Assembly: GCA_019429425.1 (NCBI GenBank)
Contig: JAHYIU010000005.1
Coordinates: forward strand, 1-58,031
DNA from: Candidatus Syntrophosphaera sp.
GTDB lineage: Bacteria > Cloacimonadota > Cloacimonadia > Cloacimonadales > Cloacimonadaceae
Reading direction: 5' to 3'
DNA: 58,031 nucleotides
The notes beneath the pieces were generated by a model. The model was not told the origin of the DNA. It saw only the letters and a program-made list of their open reading frames with translations, and searched no databases. The translations under genes were made by a program, and so were the position numbers. Below, in pieces: positions 33,464 to 50,193 of this stretch (its first letter is position 1; each line of letters opens with the position of its first letter).

Positions 33464-35413
33464 ATGAACGTAAGCTTACGCAATCTTCTGCTAGTAGTGA
33501 TCGCGTTGGCCCTGCTGCCGGCCGTATACGCGTTTGAAAGCACTCTGACCCTGCAGGGCGGAGTGAATATCCCCCACGACGACATAGAAGGCGAAAATGA
33601 ACTGATGGCCTCCTGGGGCCTCTCCTGGGAAGCCTGGGTGACCAAAGCCCTGGGTATCGGCGTCAATCCCTATTTCACCAACCTGCTGGTCAAACCAGGC
33701 GACGGCGACTATGGCTATTCCTCTTCCATCGAAGGAGTGGACGTATACCTGAAGCTGCGGCCGGACCGCATTTTGGCCATCAATTTCAGCGAAGAAGCGG
33801 CCCTCAGCCGGATCTCGCCTTTCATTGCCCTCGGAGCAGGCTACGCGGCCCACGGCAGCAAAACGATCATGGATACTCCCTATGATAACAGCAACGAATA
33901 CATGGTCGTGCTGCCCCATCTGGCAGCGGGGATCTCTTTTTTGACCAAAGCGAACTCCACTTTCGACCTTGGCGTCAAATACAACTACACCGATACCGAC
34001 ATCATCGACATGATACCGTCCGGCGACTGGAATGACGGCTATTTCATGCCCTACGTGGGCCTGGGCATCCATTTCGGGACCCGCCAGCCGCCGCAGATCG
34101 TCGTAGATGGCGCCTTCAGCCGCTTCGGAACGGAACTTGGCACCCCTTCCGCCCCTCAAAGCTACAACATCTCCGGCAAACGCCTCAAAGAACCGATCAC
34201 CATCACCGCGCCGGACGGCTATGAGCTCTCCATCGACGGCGGGCGCAGCTGGACATCCTCGGCGACATTGGATCCCCGGTCTGACCGCCCTGTCCTGGTG
34301 CGCATGACCGGCCTCCAAAGCGGAGTCTTCCAAGGCCAGGTCCTCAACGCCAGCCCCGGAGCGGCGCTCGTGAGGATGCCCCTCACCGGAGTGGTCGTGG
34401 CGCCGAGAGAGCCGGCCAGGATCAATATCAGCGGCAACATCAGCGGCTTCACCACGGAAGTGGGCACGCCTTCAGATCCCCAGCCCTTCAACCTTTCCGG
34501 GACCAATCTCGAGGAAAGGATCAATCTCCGTGCCCCCAACGGCTATGAGCTCTCCACCGACGGCGGCAAGACCTGGGGAGCCTCGACCAGCCTGGATCCA
34601 GATTATGTGGGAACGATCTGGGTACGCCTGACCGGAGCCCAAATGGGGCGCTACGAAGGTATCGTCGAGACAACCAGCGCGGGCGCGCTGAGCATTAACC
34701 TTCCCGTTTCCGGTGTGGTCGGCGAATTCACCAGAACCCCGCGCATCGGCATCAGCGGCAACCTCAGCGGCTTCTCCACGGAAAAGGGAACCCCTTCCGA
34801 GCCCCAAAGCTACAATATCAACGGCTCCAACCTCAGCGGCTGGATCACCATCACCGCCCCCAACGGCTATGAGATCTCCATCGACGGCGGCCAGACCTGG
34901 GTGCCCACGGGCAATGTGGACGCCAGCTTCAGCGGCCCGGTCTGGATCCGCATGACCGGCCTCCAAACCGGCGCTTTCCAGGGCTTTGTAATGCACACCA
35001 GCGCGGGCGTCGAGAATGCCATGCTCCCCGTTTCCGGTAACGTGAACGAACATCCGGAAATGGTTGCCCTGGAGGAAGACCTCTATATCCACATTGTCCA
35101 TTTCCCCACCAACGAATACCTCATCCCCGCGGAAGACAAGCTGTTTCTCGACCGCGTGGCCGAATCGATGAAAAAGCTGCCCAACGTCAGGATCCAGGTC
35201 CAGGGCCACACAGACAGCACCGGCGGCGACAAGATCAACATCCCGCTTTCCCTGAACCGCGCCAAATTCGTGCGTGACTACCTGATCAACCGCGGGATCG
35301 ACATCGCCCGCATCGACGTCAAAGGCTTCGCCTCCGAGCGCCCCGTCGAATCCAACGATACCAAAGAAGGACGCCGGGCAAACCGCCGCGCCGACATCGT
35401 CATCGTGGATTGA
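33464..35413 (+). CDS. OmpA-family outer membrane protein with three GTPSA domains
   Basis: A 649-aa paralogue of the preceding gene. Layout: signal peptide (MNVSLRNLL...VYAFES), beta-barrel (about 22-210), three beta-sandwich repeats (about 215-310, 320-415 and 425-520) and an OmpA domain (about 540-648, QGHTDSTG...NRAKFVRDYL...ANRRADI). The three repeats are very alike (GYELSIDGG, GYELSTDGG and GYEISIDGG), pointing to recent internal duplication. ATG 33464 has GAGGTG upstream. It is probably an abundant structural surface protein. It has one repeat more than its neighbour. Confidence 0.88.
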   Translation: MNVSLRNLLLVVIALALLPAVYAFESTLTLQGGVNIPHDDIEGENELMASWGLSWEAWVTKALGIGVNPYFTNLLVKPGDGDYGYSSSIEGVDVYLKLRPDRILAINFSEEAALSRISPFIALGAGYAAHGSKTIMDTPYDNSNEYMVVLPHLAAGISFLTKANSTFDLGVKYNYTDTDIIDMIPSGDWNDGYFMPYVGLGIHFGTRQPPQIVVDGAFSRFGTELGTPSAPQSYNISGKRLKEPITITAPDGYELSIDGGRSWTSSATLDPRSDRPVLVRMTGLQSGVFQGQVLNASPGAALVRMPLTGVVVAPREPARINISGNISGFTTEVGTPSDPQPFNLSGTNLEERINLRAPNGYELSTDGGKTWGASTSLDPDYVGTIWVRLTGAQMGRYEGIVETTSAGALSINLPVSGVVGEFTRTPRIGISGNLSGFSTEKGTPSEPQSYNINGSNLSGWITITAPNGYEISIDGGQTWVPTGNVDASFSGPVWIRMTGLQTGAFQGFVMHTSAGVENAMLPVSGNVNEHPEMVALEEDLYIHIVHFPTNEYLIPAEDKLFLDRVAESMKKLPNVRIQVQGHTDSTGGDKINIPLSLNRAKFVRDYLINRGIDIARIDVKGFASERPVESNDTKEGRRANRRADIVIVD

Positions 35414-35438
35414 ACTAAATCAATAGAACAAATATCAG

Positions 35439-35467
35439 GGGCCCGGACTTCCGGGCCCTTTCTTTTT
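35439..35467 (+). terminator. Terminator after the second OmpA gene
   Basis: An 8-bp GGGCCCGG/CCGGGCCC stem, ACTT loop, then TTTCTTTTT. The core resembles the terminator of the first paralogue, so it was probably duplicated with it. Confidence 0.92.
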
Positions 35468-35520
35468 GCCCTCGATTCATGCCGGCCATTCCGCCCCCTG
35501 GCCCAGCCCCATTCCCTGTC

Positions 35521-35570
35521 TGACATTCACCGCACACATCCCCAATGTTGTTCGGAGTGTGTAGGGCGAA
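35521..35570. repeat. REP-like palindrome, copy 3 (inverted)
   Basis: TGACATTCACCGCACACATCC, then CCAATGTTGTTCGGAGTGTGTAGGG when read on plus; its complement matches copies 1 and 4. The remaining gene-free bases to 35828 hold two TTGACA -35-like sites (35706-35711 and 35787-35792) without convincing -10 boxes; they may drive the tRNA-tuf transcript. Confidence 0.7.
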
Positions 35571-35828
35571 ACTACCAGTGGCGTGGCCGGCTGGAAAGAT
35601 GGTTCAAGCGCCGGAATCCCCAGCGGTAAAGGCGATCCGACCACTTGGTGGCGGCCGCTGGGTTTGAGGCTGGTTTTCGCCAGGTTATAAATTTTCACGG
35701 GAGCCTTGACAAAAAAGGGGCTGTGGAATTTTTTGCGCCGAACCGGGGAATCCGGTTATGTAAATAGAGTGTGAGCAAGAAAGAGATTGACAAAAAACAG
35801 GCACTGAAATTGCTTGGTTAAACTTGAC

Positions 35829-35903
35829 GCCGATGTAGCTCAATGGCAGAGCAATTGATTTGTAATCAATAGGTTGGGGGTTCAACTCCCTTCATCGGCT
35901 CCA
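35829..35903 (+). tRNA. tRNA-Thr (TGT)
   Basis: Acceptor GCCGATG/CATCGGC, anticodon loop TTTGTAA with anticodon TGT, T arm with GGTTCAACTCC, CCA encoded. First of four tRNA genes before tuf. Confidence 0.96.
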
Positions 35904-35911
35904 GAAATTGT

Positions 35912-35997
35912 GGACAGGTGGTCGAGTGGTTAATGGCACTGGGCTGTAAACCCAGCGACGCGAGTCTACGGAGGTTCGAATCCTTCCCTGTCCACCA
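35912..35997 (+). tRNA. tRNA-Tyr (GTA)
   Basis: Class II tRNA with a long variable arm. Acceptor GGACAGG/CCTGTCC, discriminator A, CCA encoded, anticodon stem CTGGG/CCCAG with GTA in the loop. Confidence 0.95.
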
Positions 35998-36017
35998 CTT
36001 TTTTAGACCATAGGCCA

Positions 36018-36094
36018 GCGGGAGTAGCTCAGTTGGCTAGAGCATCAGCCTTCCAAGCTGAGGGTCGCGGGTTCGAACCCCGTTTCCCGCTCCA
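36018..36094 (+). tRNA. tRNA-Gly (TCC)
   Basis: Acceptor GCGGGAG/TTCCCGC with one G-T pair, anticodon loop CTTCCAA (TCC), T arm GGGTTCGAACCCC, CCA encoded. Confidence 0.96.
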
Positions 36095-36112
36095 AATTTG
36101 ACGGTGATAGAA

Positions 36113-36188
36113 GCTCAAGTAGCTCAGCAGGTAGAGCACCTCCTTGGTAAGGAGGAGGTCATCGGTTCGAGTCCGATCTTGAGCTCCA
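36113..36188 (+). tRNA. tRNA-Thr (GGT)
   Basis: Acceptor GCTCAAG/CTTGAGC, anticodon loop TTGGTAA (GGT), CCA encoded. It lies 58 bp before tuf, in the conserved tRNA-tuf arrangement. Confidence 0.96.
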
Positions 36189-36246
36189 GTTCTTTAAAAC
36201 TAAATAAAACACGACATGGGATCCAGCAAGGGTCCCAGGAGGAAAA

Positions 36247-37431
36247 ATGGCAAAAGAAAAATTCGTACGTAACAAGCCACACATCAACGTTGGTACGATC
36301 GGCCACATTGACCATGGCAAGACGACGCTCACTGCAGCGATCACTTTGTATTTGAGCAAGAAGGGCGGCGCCAAATTCCGTTCCTTTGACAGCATTGACA
36401 ATGCGCCGGAAGAGAAAGCCCGCGGTATAACCATCGCCACAGCCCACGTGGAATATGAATCCGACAAGCGCCACTACGCGCATGTTGACTGCCCCGGACA
36501 CGCAGACTATATCAAGAACATGATCACAGGCGCTGCGCAGATGGACGGAGCCATCCTCGTCGTGAGTGCCGCGGACGGCCCGATGCCCCAGACCCGTGAG
36601 CACATCCTGCTCGCCCGTCAGGTGGGCGTTCCCGCCATCGTGGTGTTCATGAACAAGTGCGACCTGGTCGACGATCCCGAATTGCTCGACCTGGTGGAAA
36701 TGGAAGTCCGCGAACTTCTGGAAAAATATGAGTTCCCCGGCAGCGACCTGCCCGTGATCCGCGGTTCCGCCCTCAAAGCCCTCAACGGCGATCCCGAAGG
36801 CGAAGCCCAGGTCCAGGAACTGATCGACGCAGTCGACACCTATATCCCGGAACCCGACCGCGCGACAGACAAGCCCTTCCTGCTGCCCGTGGAAGATGTG
36901 TTCTCCATCCCCGGACGCGGAACCGTGGCCACTGGCCGTGTGGAACGCGGCGTGATCAAGCTTGGCGACAAGGTTGAACGCGTGGGGATCAGGGAAACCG
37001 TGGAAACCACCTGCACAGGCGTGGAAATGTTCCGCAAACTACTCGACGAAGCCCAGGCCGGCGACAACATCGGCGTGCTCCTGCGCGGCTTTGCCAAGAC
37101 GGACGTGGAACGCGGCATGGTTTTGGCCAAACCCAAATCCATCACCCCCCACACCAAGTTTGTTGGCCAGACCTACGTGCTCACAGCCGACGAAGGCGGA
37201 CGCCAGAAGCCTTTCCGCACTGGCTACCGTCCCCAGTTCTACTTCCGGACCACCGACGTGACCGGGACCCTCACCCTGCCTGAAGGCGTGTTGATGGTCA
37301 TGCCCGGCGACAACGTCGAGATCAGCGCTGAACTCATCACTCCCATCGCCATGGAACAGGGCCTCCGCTTCGCCATCCGCGAAGGCGGCCACACCATCGG
37401 CAGCGGAGTCGTTTCCAAAGTGCTCGAATAG
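36247..37431 (+). CDS. tuf: Elongation factor Tu
   Basis: A 394-aa GTPase that delivers aminoacyl-tRNA to the ribosome. G1 GHIDHGKT (19-26), G2 RGITI, G3 DCPGH, and G4 NKCD are all present, followed by the two beta-barrel domains, ending in the usual [24 protein letters not shown] lies seven bases before ATG. It is grouped with four tRNAs upstream and rpmG-secE-nusG downstream, not with rpsL-rpsG, so this is the tufB-type locus; fusA is not in the window. Confidence 0.99.
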   Translation: MAKEKFVRNKPHINVGTIGHIDHGKTTLTAAITLYLSKKGGAKFRSFDSIDNAPEEKARGITIATAHVEYESDKRHYAHVDCPGHADYIKNMITGAAQMDGAILVVSAADGPMPQTREHILLARQVGVPAIVVFMNKCDLVDDPELLDLVEMEVRELLEKYEFPGSDLPVIRGSALKALNGDPEGEAQVQELIDAVDTYIPEPDRATDKPFLLPVEDVFSIPGRGTVATGRVERGVIKLGDKVERVGIRETVETTCTGVEMFRKLLDEAQAGDNIGVLLRGFAKTDVERGMVLAKPKSITPHTKFVGQTYVLTADEGGRQKPFRTGYRPQFYFRTTDVTGTLTLPEGVLMVMPGDNVEISAELITPIAMEQGLRFAIREGGHTIGSGVVSKVLE

Positions 37432-37446
37432 GCACGGTAGCAAACA

Positions 37447-37593
37447 ATGAGAGATATCGTCATCCTGGCTTGCGAGGATTGCAAGAACCGTAATTATACG
37501 ACCACCCGCAACAAGCGCAAGCATCCGGAAAAGATGGAGCTGAAGAAATTCTGCCCCAGTTGCCGGAAACACACGACGCACAAACAGCGCTAA
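37447..37593 (+). CDS. rpmG: 50S ribosomal protein L33
   Basis: A 48-aa zinc-ribbon type L33: MRDIVILACEDCKNRNY at the start, cysteine pairs CEDC and CPSC, and a basic end KHTTHKQR. It lies between tuf and tRNA-Trp, the common place for rpmG. The Shine-Dalgarno sequence is weak. Confidence 0.96.
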   Translation: MRDIVILACEDCKNRNYTTTRNKRKHPEKMELKKFCPSCRKHTTHKQR

Positions 37594-37612
37594 GCGCTGG
37601 CATAGATGTTGC

Positions 37613-37688
37613 AGGACAGTAGTTCAACTGGTAGAGCACCGGTCTCCAAAACCGGGGGTTGCGGGTTCGATTCCTGCCTGTCCTGCCA
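37613..37688 (+). tRNA. tRNA-Trp (CCA)
   Basis: Acceptor AGGACAG/CTGTCCT, anticodon stem CCGGT/ACCGG with loop CTCCAAA (CCA), discriminator G and CCA encoded. It sits between rpmG and secE, as in many bacteria. Confidence 0.96.
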
Positions 37689-37739
37689 CATGACGCATTG
37701 CGATCCGAGCTTTGGCAAGCAATATTAAATGGTAGAAAA

Positions 37740-37931
37740 ATGAAAAAACTGATCGAAAAGATAAGCCGCTTCTTCCACGAAGTTTACATTGAGATGAGAT
37801 CTGTGGCCTGGCCCAGCAAGGCAGACGTCAAGGAGGGAACGATGGTAGTGATCGTGATCTCCGCCATCGTGGGCGTCTTTCTGAGCCTGGTCGACTACGG
37901 CTTCGGCCAGATCGTCAATCTGGTCTTTTAA
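37740..37931 (+). CDS. secE: Protein translocase subunit SecE
   Basis: A 63-aa single-membrane-span SecE, part of the SecYEG channel. The amphipathic segment FHEVYIEMRSVAWPSKADV is followed by the helix VVIVISAIVGVFLSLVDYGF. ATG 37740 is used rather than an upstream in-frame start inside the tRNA. It lies 17 bp before nusG. Confidence 0.95.
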   Translation: MKKLIEKISRFFHEVYIEMRSVAWPSKADVKEGTMVVIVISAIVGVFLSLVDYGFGQIVNLVF

Positions 37932-37948
37932 AGGAACAGCAAGCCATA

Positions 37949-38485
37949 ATGAAATGGTATGTGATCCATACCTACTCGTCTCACGAGAACAAGGTTAAGA
38001 CGGCCATCGAAAAAGGCCTGGAAGGAACTCCGCTGAGCGAATGCGTCGGGCAGCTCCTGGTTCCCGTGCGTAAGTCCTTCATCATCCGCGAAGGGAAAAA
38101 GGTCGAGCGCGAGCGCAAGCTCTTCACCAGCTACGTGATCATCGAAGCGGACCTGACCCCTGAACTCCGGACCTACATTCTGAACATCGCCGGAGTCACC
38201 AAGTTTTTGGGCCAAAGCAAGGAACACAAGGATCCCATTCCTCTGGACGAAGAGGAAGTGAACAGGCTGCTCGGCATCGCCGACAGAGACAAGGAACCGG
38301 GCAAGGCATTTTCCTACATGCCCGGGGATATGGTGAAAGTGACCACGGGTCCATTCTCTGATTTTGAGGGCATCGTGCAAAAGGTCGCGGACGACGGGGC
38401 CAAACTGGTGATCGATGTGACTGTTTTCGGCAGGCGCACACCGGTGGAACTGAACTCCAACCAAGTGGAAATCATTAGAAAATAA
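37949..38485 (+). CDS. nusG: Transcription antitermination protein NusG
   Basis: A 178-aa transcription factor that binds RNA polymerase. The NGN domain starts WYVIHTYSSHENKVK, and the KOW domain has PGDMVKVTTGPFSDFEGIV. Normal length, in the secE-nusG-rplK order. Confidence 0.97.
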   Translation: MKWYVIHTYSSHENKVKTAIEKGLEGTPLSECVGQLLVPVRKSFIIREGKKVERERKLFTSYVIIEADLTPELRTYILNIAGVTKFLGQSKEHKDPIPLDEEEVNRLLGIADRDKEPGKAFSYMPGDMVKVTTGPFSDFEGIVQKVADDGAKLVIDVTVFGRRTPVELNSNQVEIIRK

Positions 38486-38508
38486 GCTATAATAGATGAG
38501 GAAATAGA

Positions 38509-38940
38509 ATGGCAAAACCAAAAGACGCCGTGGCAATGCTCAAACTCCAGCTTCCGGCAGGCAAGGCGACTCCCGCCCCTCCGGTCGGCCCCGCTTTGGG
38601 CCAGGTGGGAGTGAATATCCCCGAATTTTGCCGCCAGTTCAACGAAAAAACGGCCGACCAGCCCGGGATGGTCTTTCCCGTGGTGATCTATGTCGCCAAG
38701 AATAAATCCTTTACTTTTGAGATAAAGACCCCGCCCGCCTCGATCTTGATCAAGAAAGAAGCTGGGCTGGCCAAAGGCTCGCCCACGCCGAACAAGGCCA
38801 AGGTGGGCCATATCAATCAGGATCAGCTGCGCGCCATCGCCCAGCTCAAGATCCAGGACATGAATTGTAATACCCTTGAATCTGCTATGAGTATGATCGC
38901 TGGCACTGCAAGGAGCATGGGAGTCGTCGTTGACGACTGA
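38509..38940 (+). CDS. rplK: 50S ribosomal protein L11
   Basis: A 143-aa protein of the GTPase-associated centre. The Pro-rich N-terminal domain ([20 protein letters not shown]) and the C-terminal rRNA-binding domain (ending [11 protein letters not shown]) are both typical. It precedes rplA by 39 bp. Confidence 0.98.
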   Translation: MAKPKDAVAMLKLQLPAGKATPAPPVGPALGQVGVNIPEFCRQFNEKTADQPGMVFPVVIYVAKNKSFTFEIKTPPASILIKKEAGLAKGSPTPNKAKVGHINQDQLRAIAQLKIQDMNCNTLESAMSMIAGTARSMGVVVDD

Positions 38941-38979
38941 TGCCCCCTGTGCAGGAGATTGTAATCATAAGGAGAGTCA

Positions 38980-39684
38980 ATGAAACATAGTAAAAGGTAC
39001 AACACTGCCTATTCGATGTATGACCGCCAGAAAAGGTATGAGATCGACGAAGCTCTGAAGATCTTGAAGACGTATCCGGCTTCCAAGTTCGACGAGACCG
39101 TCGAGGTTCATTTCAATCTGGGGGTCGATCCTCGAAAAGCCGATCAGCAGATCCGCAACTCGCTGGTTTTGCCCCATGGAACGGGCAAGGTCACGCGCGT
39201 GCTGGTCTTTGCCGAAGGCGACAAGGCAGACGAAGCCAGGAAAGCTGGCGCCGATTACGTTGGATTGGATGATCTGATGGAAAAGATTTCGGGCGGTTGG
39301 TTCGATTTCGACGTCGTGGTCACCACACCCACCCTGATGGGACGGATCGGCAAACTGGGAAGGATTTTGGGCCCCCGCGGCCTGATGCCCAATCCCAAGG
39401 TTGGTACCGTTACCATGGACGTGGGAAAAGCTGTTGAGGAATCAAAGGGGGGCAAGATCGCCTACCGTGTCGATAAATTCGGCAATCTGCACATCCTCTT
39501 TGGCAAGATCAGCTTTTCCGCGGAGATGCTCAAGGACAACCTCAAAGTCGTTCTGGCGGCCGTTCTCAAGGACCGCCCCGCGACCTTGAAAGGTGTCTAT
39601 ATCAAGAGCATCACGCTCTGCTCGACCATGGGACCCGGCATCAAACTGCAAATCGCAAGCGCAACCCTGGAAGCGAAGAGCTAA
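38980..39684 (+). CDS. rplA: 50S ribosomal protein L1
   Basis: A 234-aa protein of the L1 stalk, also the usual translational repressor of the rplK-rplA mRNA in other bacteria. The signatures [33 protein letters not shown] and GTVTMDV are present. Confidence 0.98.
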   Translation: MKHSKRYNTAYSMYDRQKRYEIDEALKILKTYPASKFDETVEVHFNLGVDPRKADQQIRNSLVLPHGTGKVTRVLVFAEGDKADEARKAGADYVGLDDLMEKISGGWFDFDVVVTTPTLMGRIGKLGRILGPRGLMPNPKVGTVTMDVGKAVEESKGGKIAYRVDKFGNLHILFGKISFSAEMLKDNLKVVLAAVLKDRPATLKGVYIKSITLCSTMGPGIKLQIASATLEAKS

Positions 39685-39696
39685 GGGAAGGTTGAA

Positions 39697-40227
39697 ATGG
39701 TTCAAAGTGGAAAATTAGACATCGTAGCACAACTGAAAGAACGTTTGAATGGCGCCAAAGCGATCGTACTGGTGGATTACAAGGGAATTAACGTGGAACA
39801 GGTGAACATGCTGCGCAACCAATTCCGGGATGTGCAGGTGGACTATCTGGTCCAAAAGAACACCCTGATCAAGATAGCTCTCAATGATCTGGGCATAAAC
39901 GAGCTGGACGAATACCTGGTGGGACCTACCGCGCTGGCGATCTGCCATGCAGACGAGGTCGCCCCGGCCAAGGTGCTCGTCAAATTTGTCAAGGAAGTGA
40001 TGGAAGATGCGCCTTTCCCCAGCTTCAAAGCCGGTTACGTGACTGGTCACGTGTTCAACCAGGCTGAATTGCTGTACCTGGCCAAGCTGCCCTCCCGCGA
40101 GGAGCTGATCGCCAAGGTCCTGGGAAGCCTGAACGCCCCCATCAGCAACTTTGTCAACCTGTCCCAAGGCATCATCCGTAAATTTGTGTATGCGCTCGAT
40201 GCCATTGCCAAGAATAAGGCAAGCTAA
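39697..40227 (+). CDS. rplJ: 50S ribosomal protein L10
   Basis: A 176-aa base of the L7/L12 stalk. The N-terminal part has AIVLVDYKGINVEQVNMLRNQFR; the C-terminal helix binds L12 dimers. It lies 12 bp after rplA. The 27-bp gap to rplL is short, fitting one mRNA. Confidence 0.97.
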   Translation: MVQSGKLDIVAQLKERLNGAKAIVLVDYKGINVEQVNMLRNQFRDVQVDYLVQKNTLIKIALNDLGINELDEYLVGPTALAICHADEVAPAKVLVKFVKEVMEDAPFPSFKAGYVTGHVFNQAELLYLAKLPSREELIAKVLGSLNAPISNFVNLSQGIIRKFVYALDAIAKNKAS

Positions 40228-40254
40228 AAATAATCATATCATTCTGGAGGAAAA

Positions 40255-40635
40255 ATGTCCGATAAAAAACAACAAGTTATTGACCTGATCAAAGAGATGA
40301 CAGTGCTCGAGCTTTCGGATCTGGTCAAAGAGATGGAAGAGATATTTGGCGTTTCCGCTGCCGCCCCCGTAGCCGTTGCTGCTGCTCCTGCCGCTGGCGG
40401 AGCCGCGGAAGCCAAGGAAGAACAGACCGAATTCGACGTACATCTGATGAGTGCCGGCGAGAAGAAGATCAACGTGATCAAAGTCGTGCGCGAGATCACC
40501 AAGCTTGGGCTCAAGGAAGCCAAGGACCTGGTCGACGGCGCGCCCAAAGTCGTCGTGGAAAAAGTCAGCAAAGAAGAAGCCGAATCCGTTAAGAAGAAAC
40601 TCGAAGAAGTCGGTGCTTCTGTCGAACTTAAGTAA
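40255..40635 (+). CDS. rplL: 50S ribosomal protein L7/L12
   Basis: A 126-aa acidic stalk protein. N-terminal dimer domain, Ala/Pro hinge ([16 protein letters not shown]) and C-terminal domain with [22 protein letters not shown] and the VDGAPK motif. TCTGGAGG lies six bases before ATG, a strong site that suits the multi-copy protein. A strong hairpin follows. Confidence 0.98.
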   Translation: MSDKKQQVIDLIKEMTVLELSDLVKEMEEIFGVSAAAPVAVAAAPAAGGAAEAKEEQTEFDVHLMSAGEKKINVIKVVREITKLGLKEAKDLVDGAPKVVVEKVSKEEAESVKKKLEEVGASVELK

Positions 40636-40657
40636 GGGATACCAAACCCTTTCAAGC

Positions 40658-40691
40658 GTCCAAAAAAAGTCCCCAGGGACTTTTTTTGGAC
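40658..40691. terminator. rplL-rpoB attenuator or terminator hairpin
   Basis: A perfect 16-bp inverted repeat GTCCAAAAAAAGTCCC with a two-base centre; the right arm carries T7. It lies 22 bp past the rplL stop and 150 bp before rpoB. The A7/T7 arms make it work in either direction. Partial termination here would lower rpoBC relative to ribosomal proteins, as in the E. coli rplL-rpoB gap. Confidence 0.85.
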
Positions 40692-40841
40692 TTGTTATGC
40701 TTCAGTTTACAGAGAATTCAGATTGTCAGAGCGATACCCCTGTCCATCCCATACGGCAGGCAGTTTAGCGCATCTCATGCAAGAATCACAAAAGCAAACC
40801 AATTACCAAGCAACGGTTAGACACCGCAAAGGAGTGAGCTT

Positions 40842-44630
<3,789 letters not shown>

Positions 44631-44632
44631 GC

Positions 44633-49108
<4,476 letters not shown>

Positions 49109-49140
49109 CCAACTAAAGATAAATATCATGGAGGTAATCA

Positions 49141-49521
<381 letters not shown>

Positions 49522-49537
49522 GCGGAGGAAATGAAAC

Positions 49538-50008
49538 ATGCCCAGAAAGAAAAAAGCAGTCGTCCGCGAAGTTCTTCCGGATCCCAAGTATAACGATGTC
49601 GTTGTTTCCAAGTTCATGAACTGCCTGATGAAAAAGGGTAAGAAGAGCATTGCGGAAAAGATCGTTTACGGCGCTTTCGACATCATCGCCGAAAAGACCA
49701 AACAGCCTCCGCTGGAAGTCTTTAAAACAGCCCTGGACAATGTGCGCCCCCAGGTGAAGGTCGTTTCGCGCCGCGTGGGCGGATCGAACTACCAGATACC
49801 CACCGAGGTCAATGAAAAGAACGGCCAGGCCCTGGCATTTCGCTGGCTGATCAGCTATGCCCGTGCCCGCAGCGAGAAGACCATGATCGAAAAACTGGCC
49901 GGTGAATTCATTGCCGCCTACAAGAAAGAAGGCGCTTCGATCAAGAAACGCGAGGACACCCACAAGATGGCCGAGGCCAACAGGGCTTTCGCGCATCTCA
50001 GGCGCTAG
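49538..50008 (+). CDS. rpsG: 30S ribosomal protein S7
   Basis: A 156-aa 30S head assembly protein. Typical start MPRKKKAVVREVLPDPKYND and SRRVGGSNYQIPTEV segment. It ends the operon; a terminator follows within 60 bp and fusA is absent, so the str operon is split in this genome. Confidence 0.98.
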   Translation: MPRKKKAVVREVLPDPKYNDVVVSKFMNCLMKKGKKSIAEKIVYGAFDIIAEKTKQPPLEVFKTALDNVRPQVKVVSRRVGGSNYQIPTEVNEKNGQALAFRWLISYARARSEKTMIEKLAGEFIAAYKKEGASIKKREDTHKMAEANRAFAHLRR

Positions 50009-50037
50009 TTCTCACAATCATACGTCTTATCCAATCG

Positions 50038-50068
50038 AGCGGGACCCCGGTCCCGCTTATTTTTTTTT
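50038..50068 (+). terminator. Terminator after rpsG
   Basis: A 9-bp stem AGCGGGACC/GGTCCCGCT with a two-base loop and TATTTTTTTTT tail. It ends the long tuf-rpsG block. Confidence 0.95.
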
Positions 50069-50193
50069 GGAAATCCATCCCAGGGATGTGCCCGTCCGGA
50101 CATCGGATTGGGAGCAATGGGATTAACTGTTTGGCAAACCGTTATATGGAATAAAAATTGCATCATACTTGATGTCAATTTATAGGAGGAAAA

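Noticed and set aside
33464-35413. Paralogous OmpA genes considered as an assembly duplication
   Set aside because: They differ in sequence throughout and in domain number, so it is an old true duplication.
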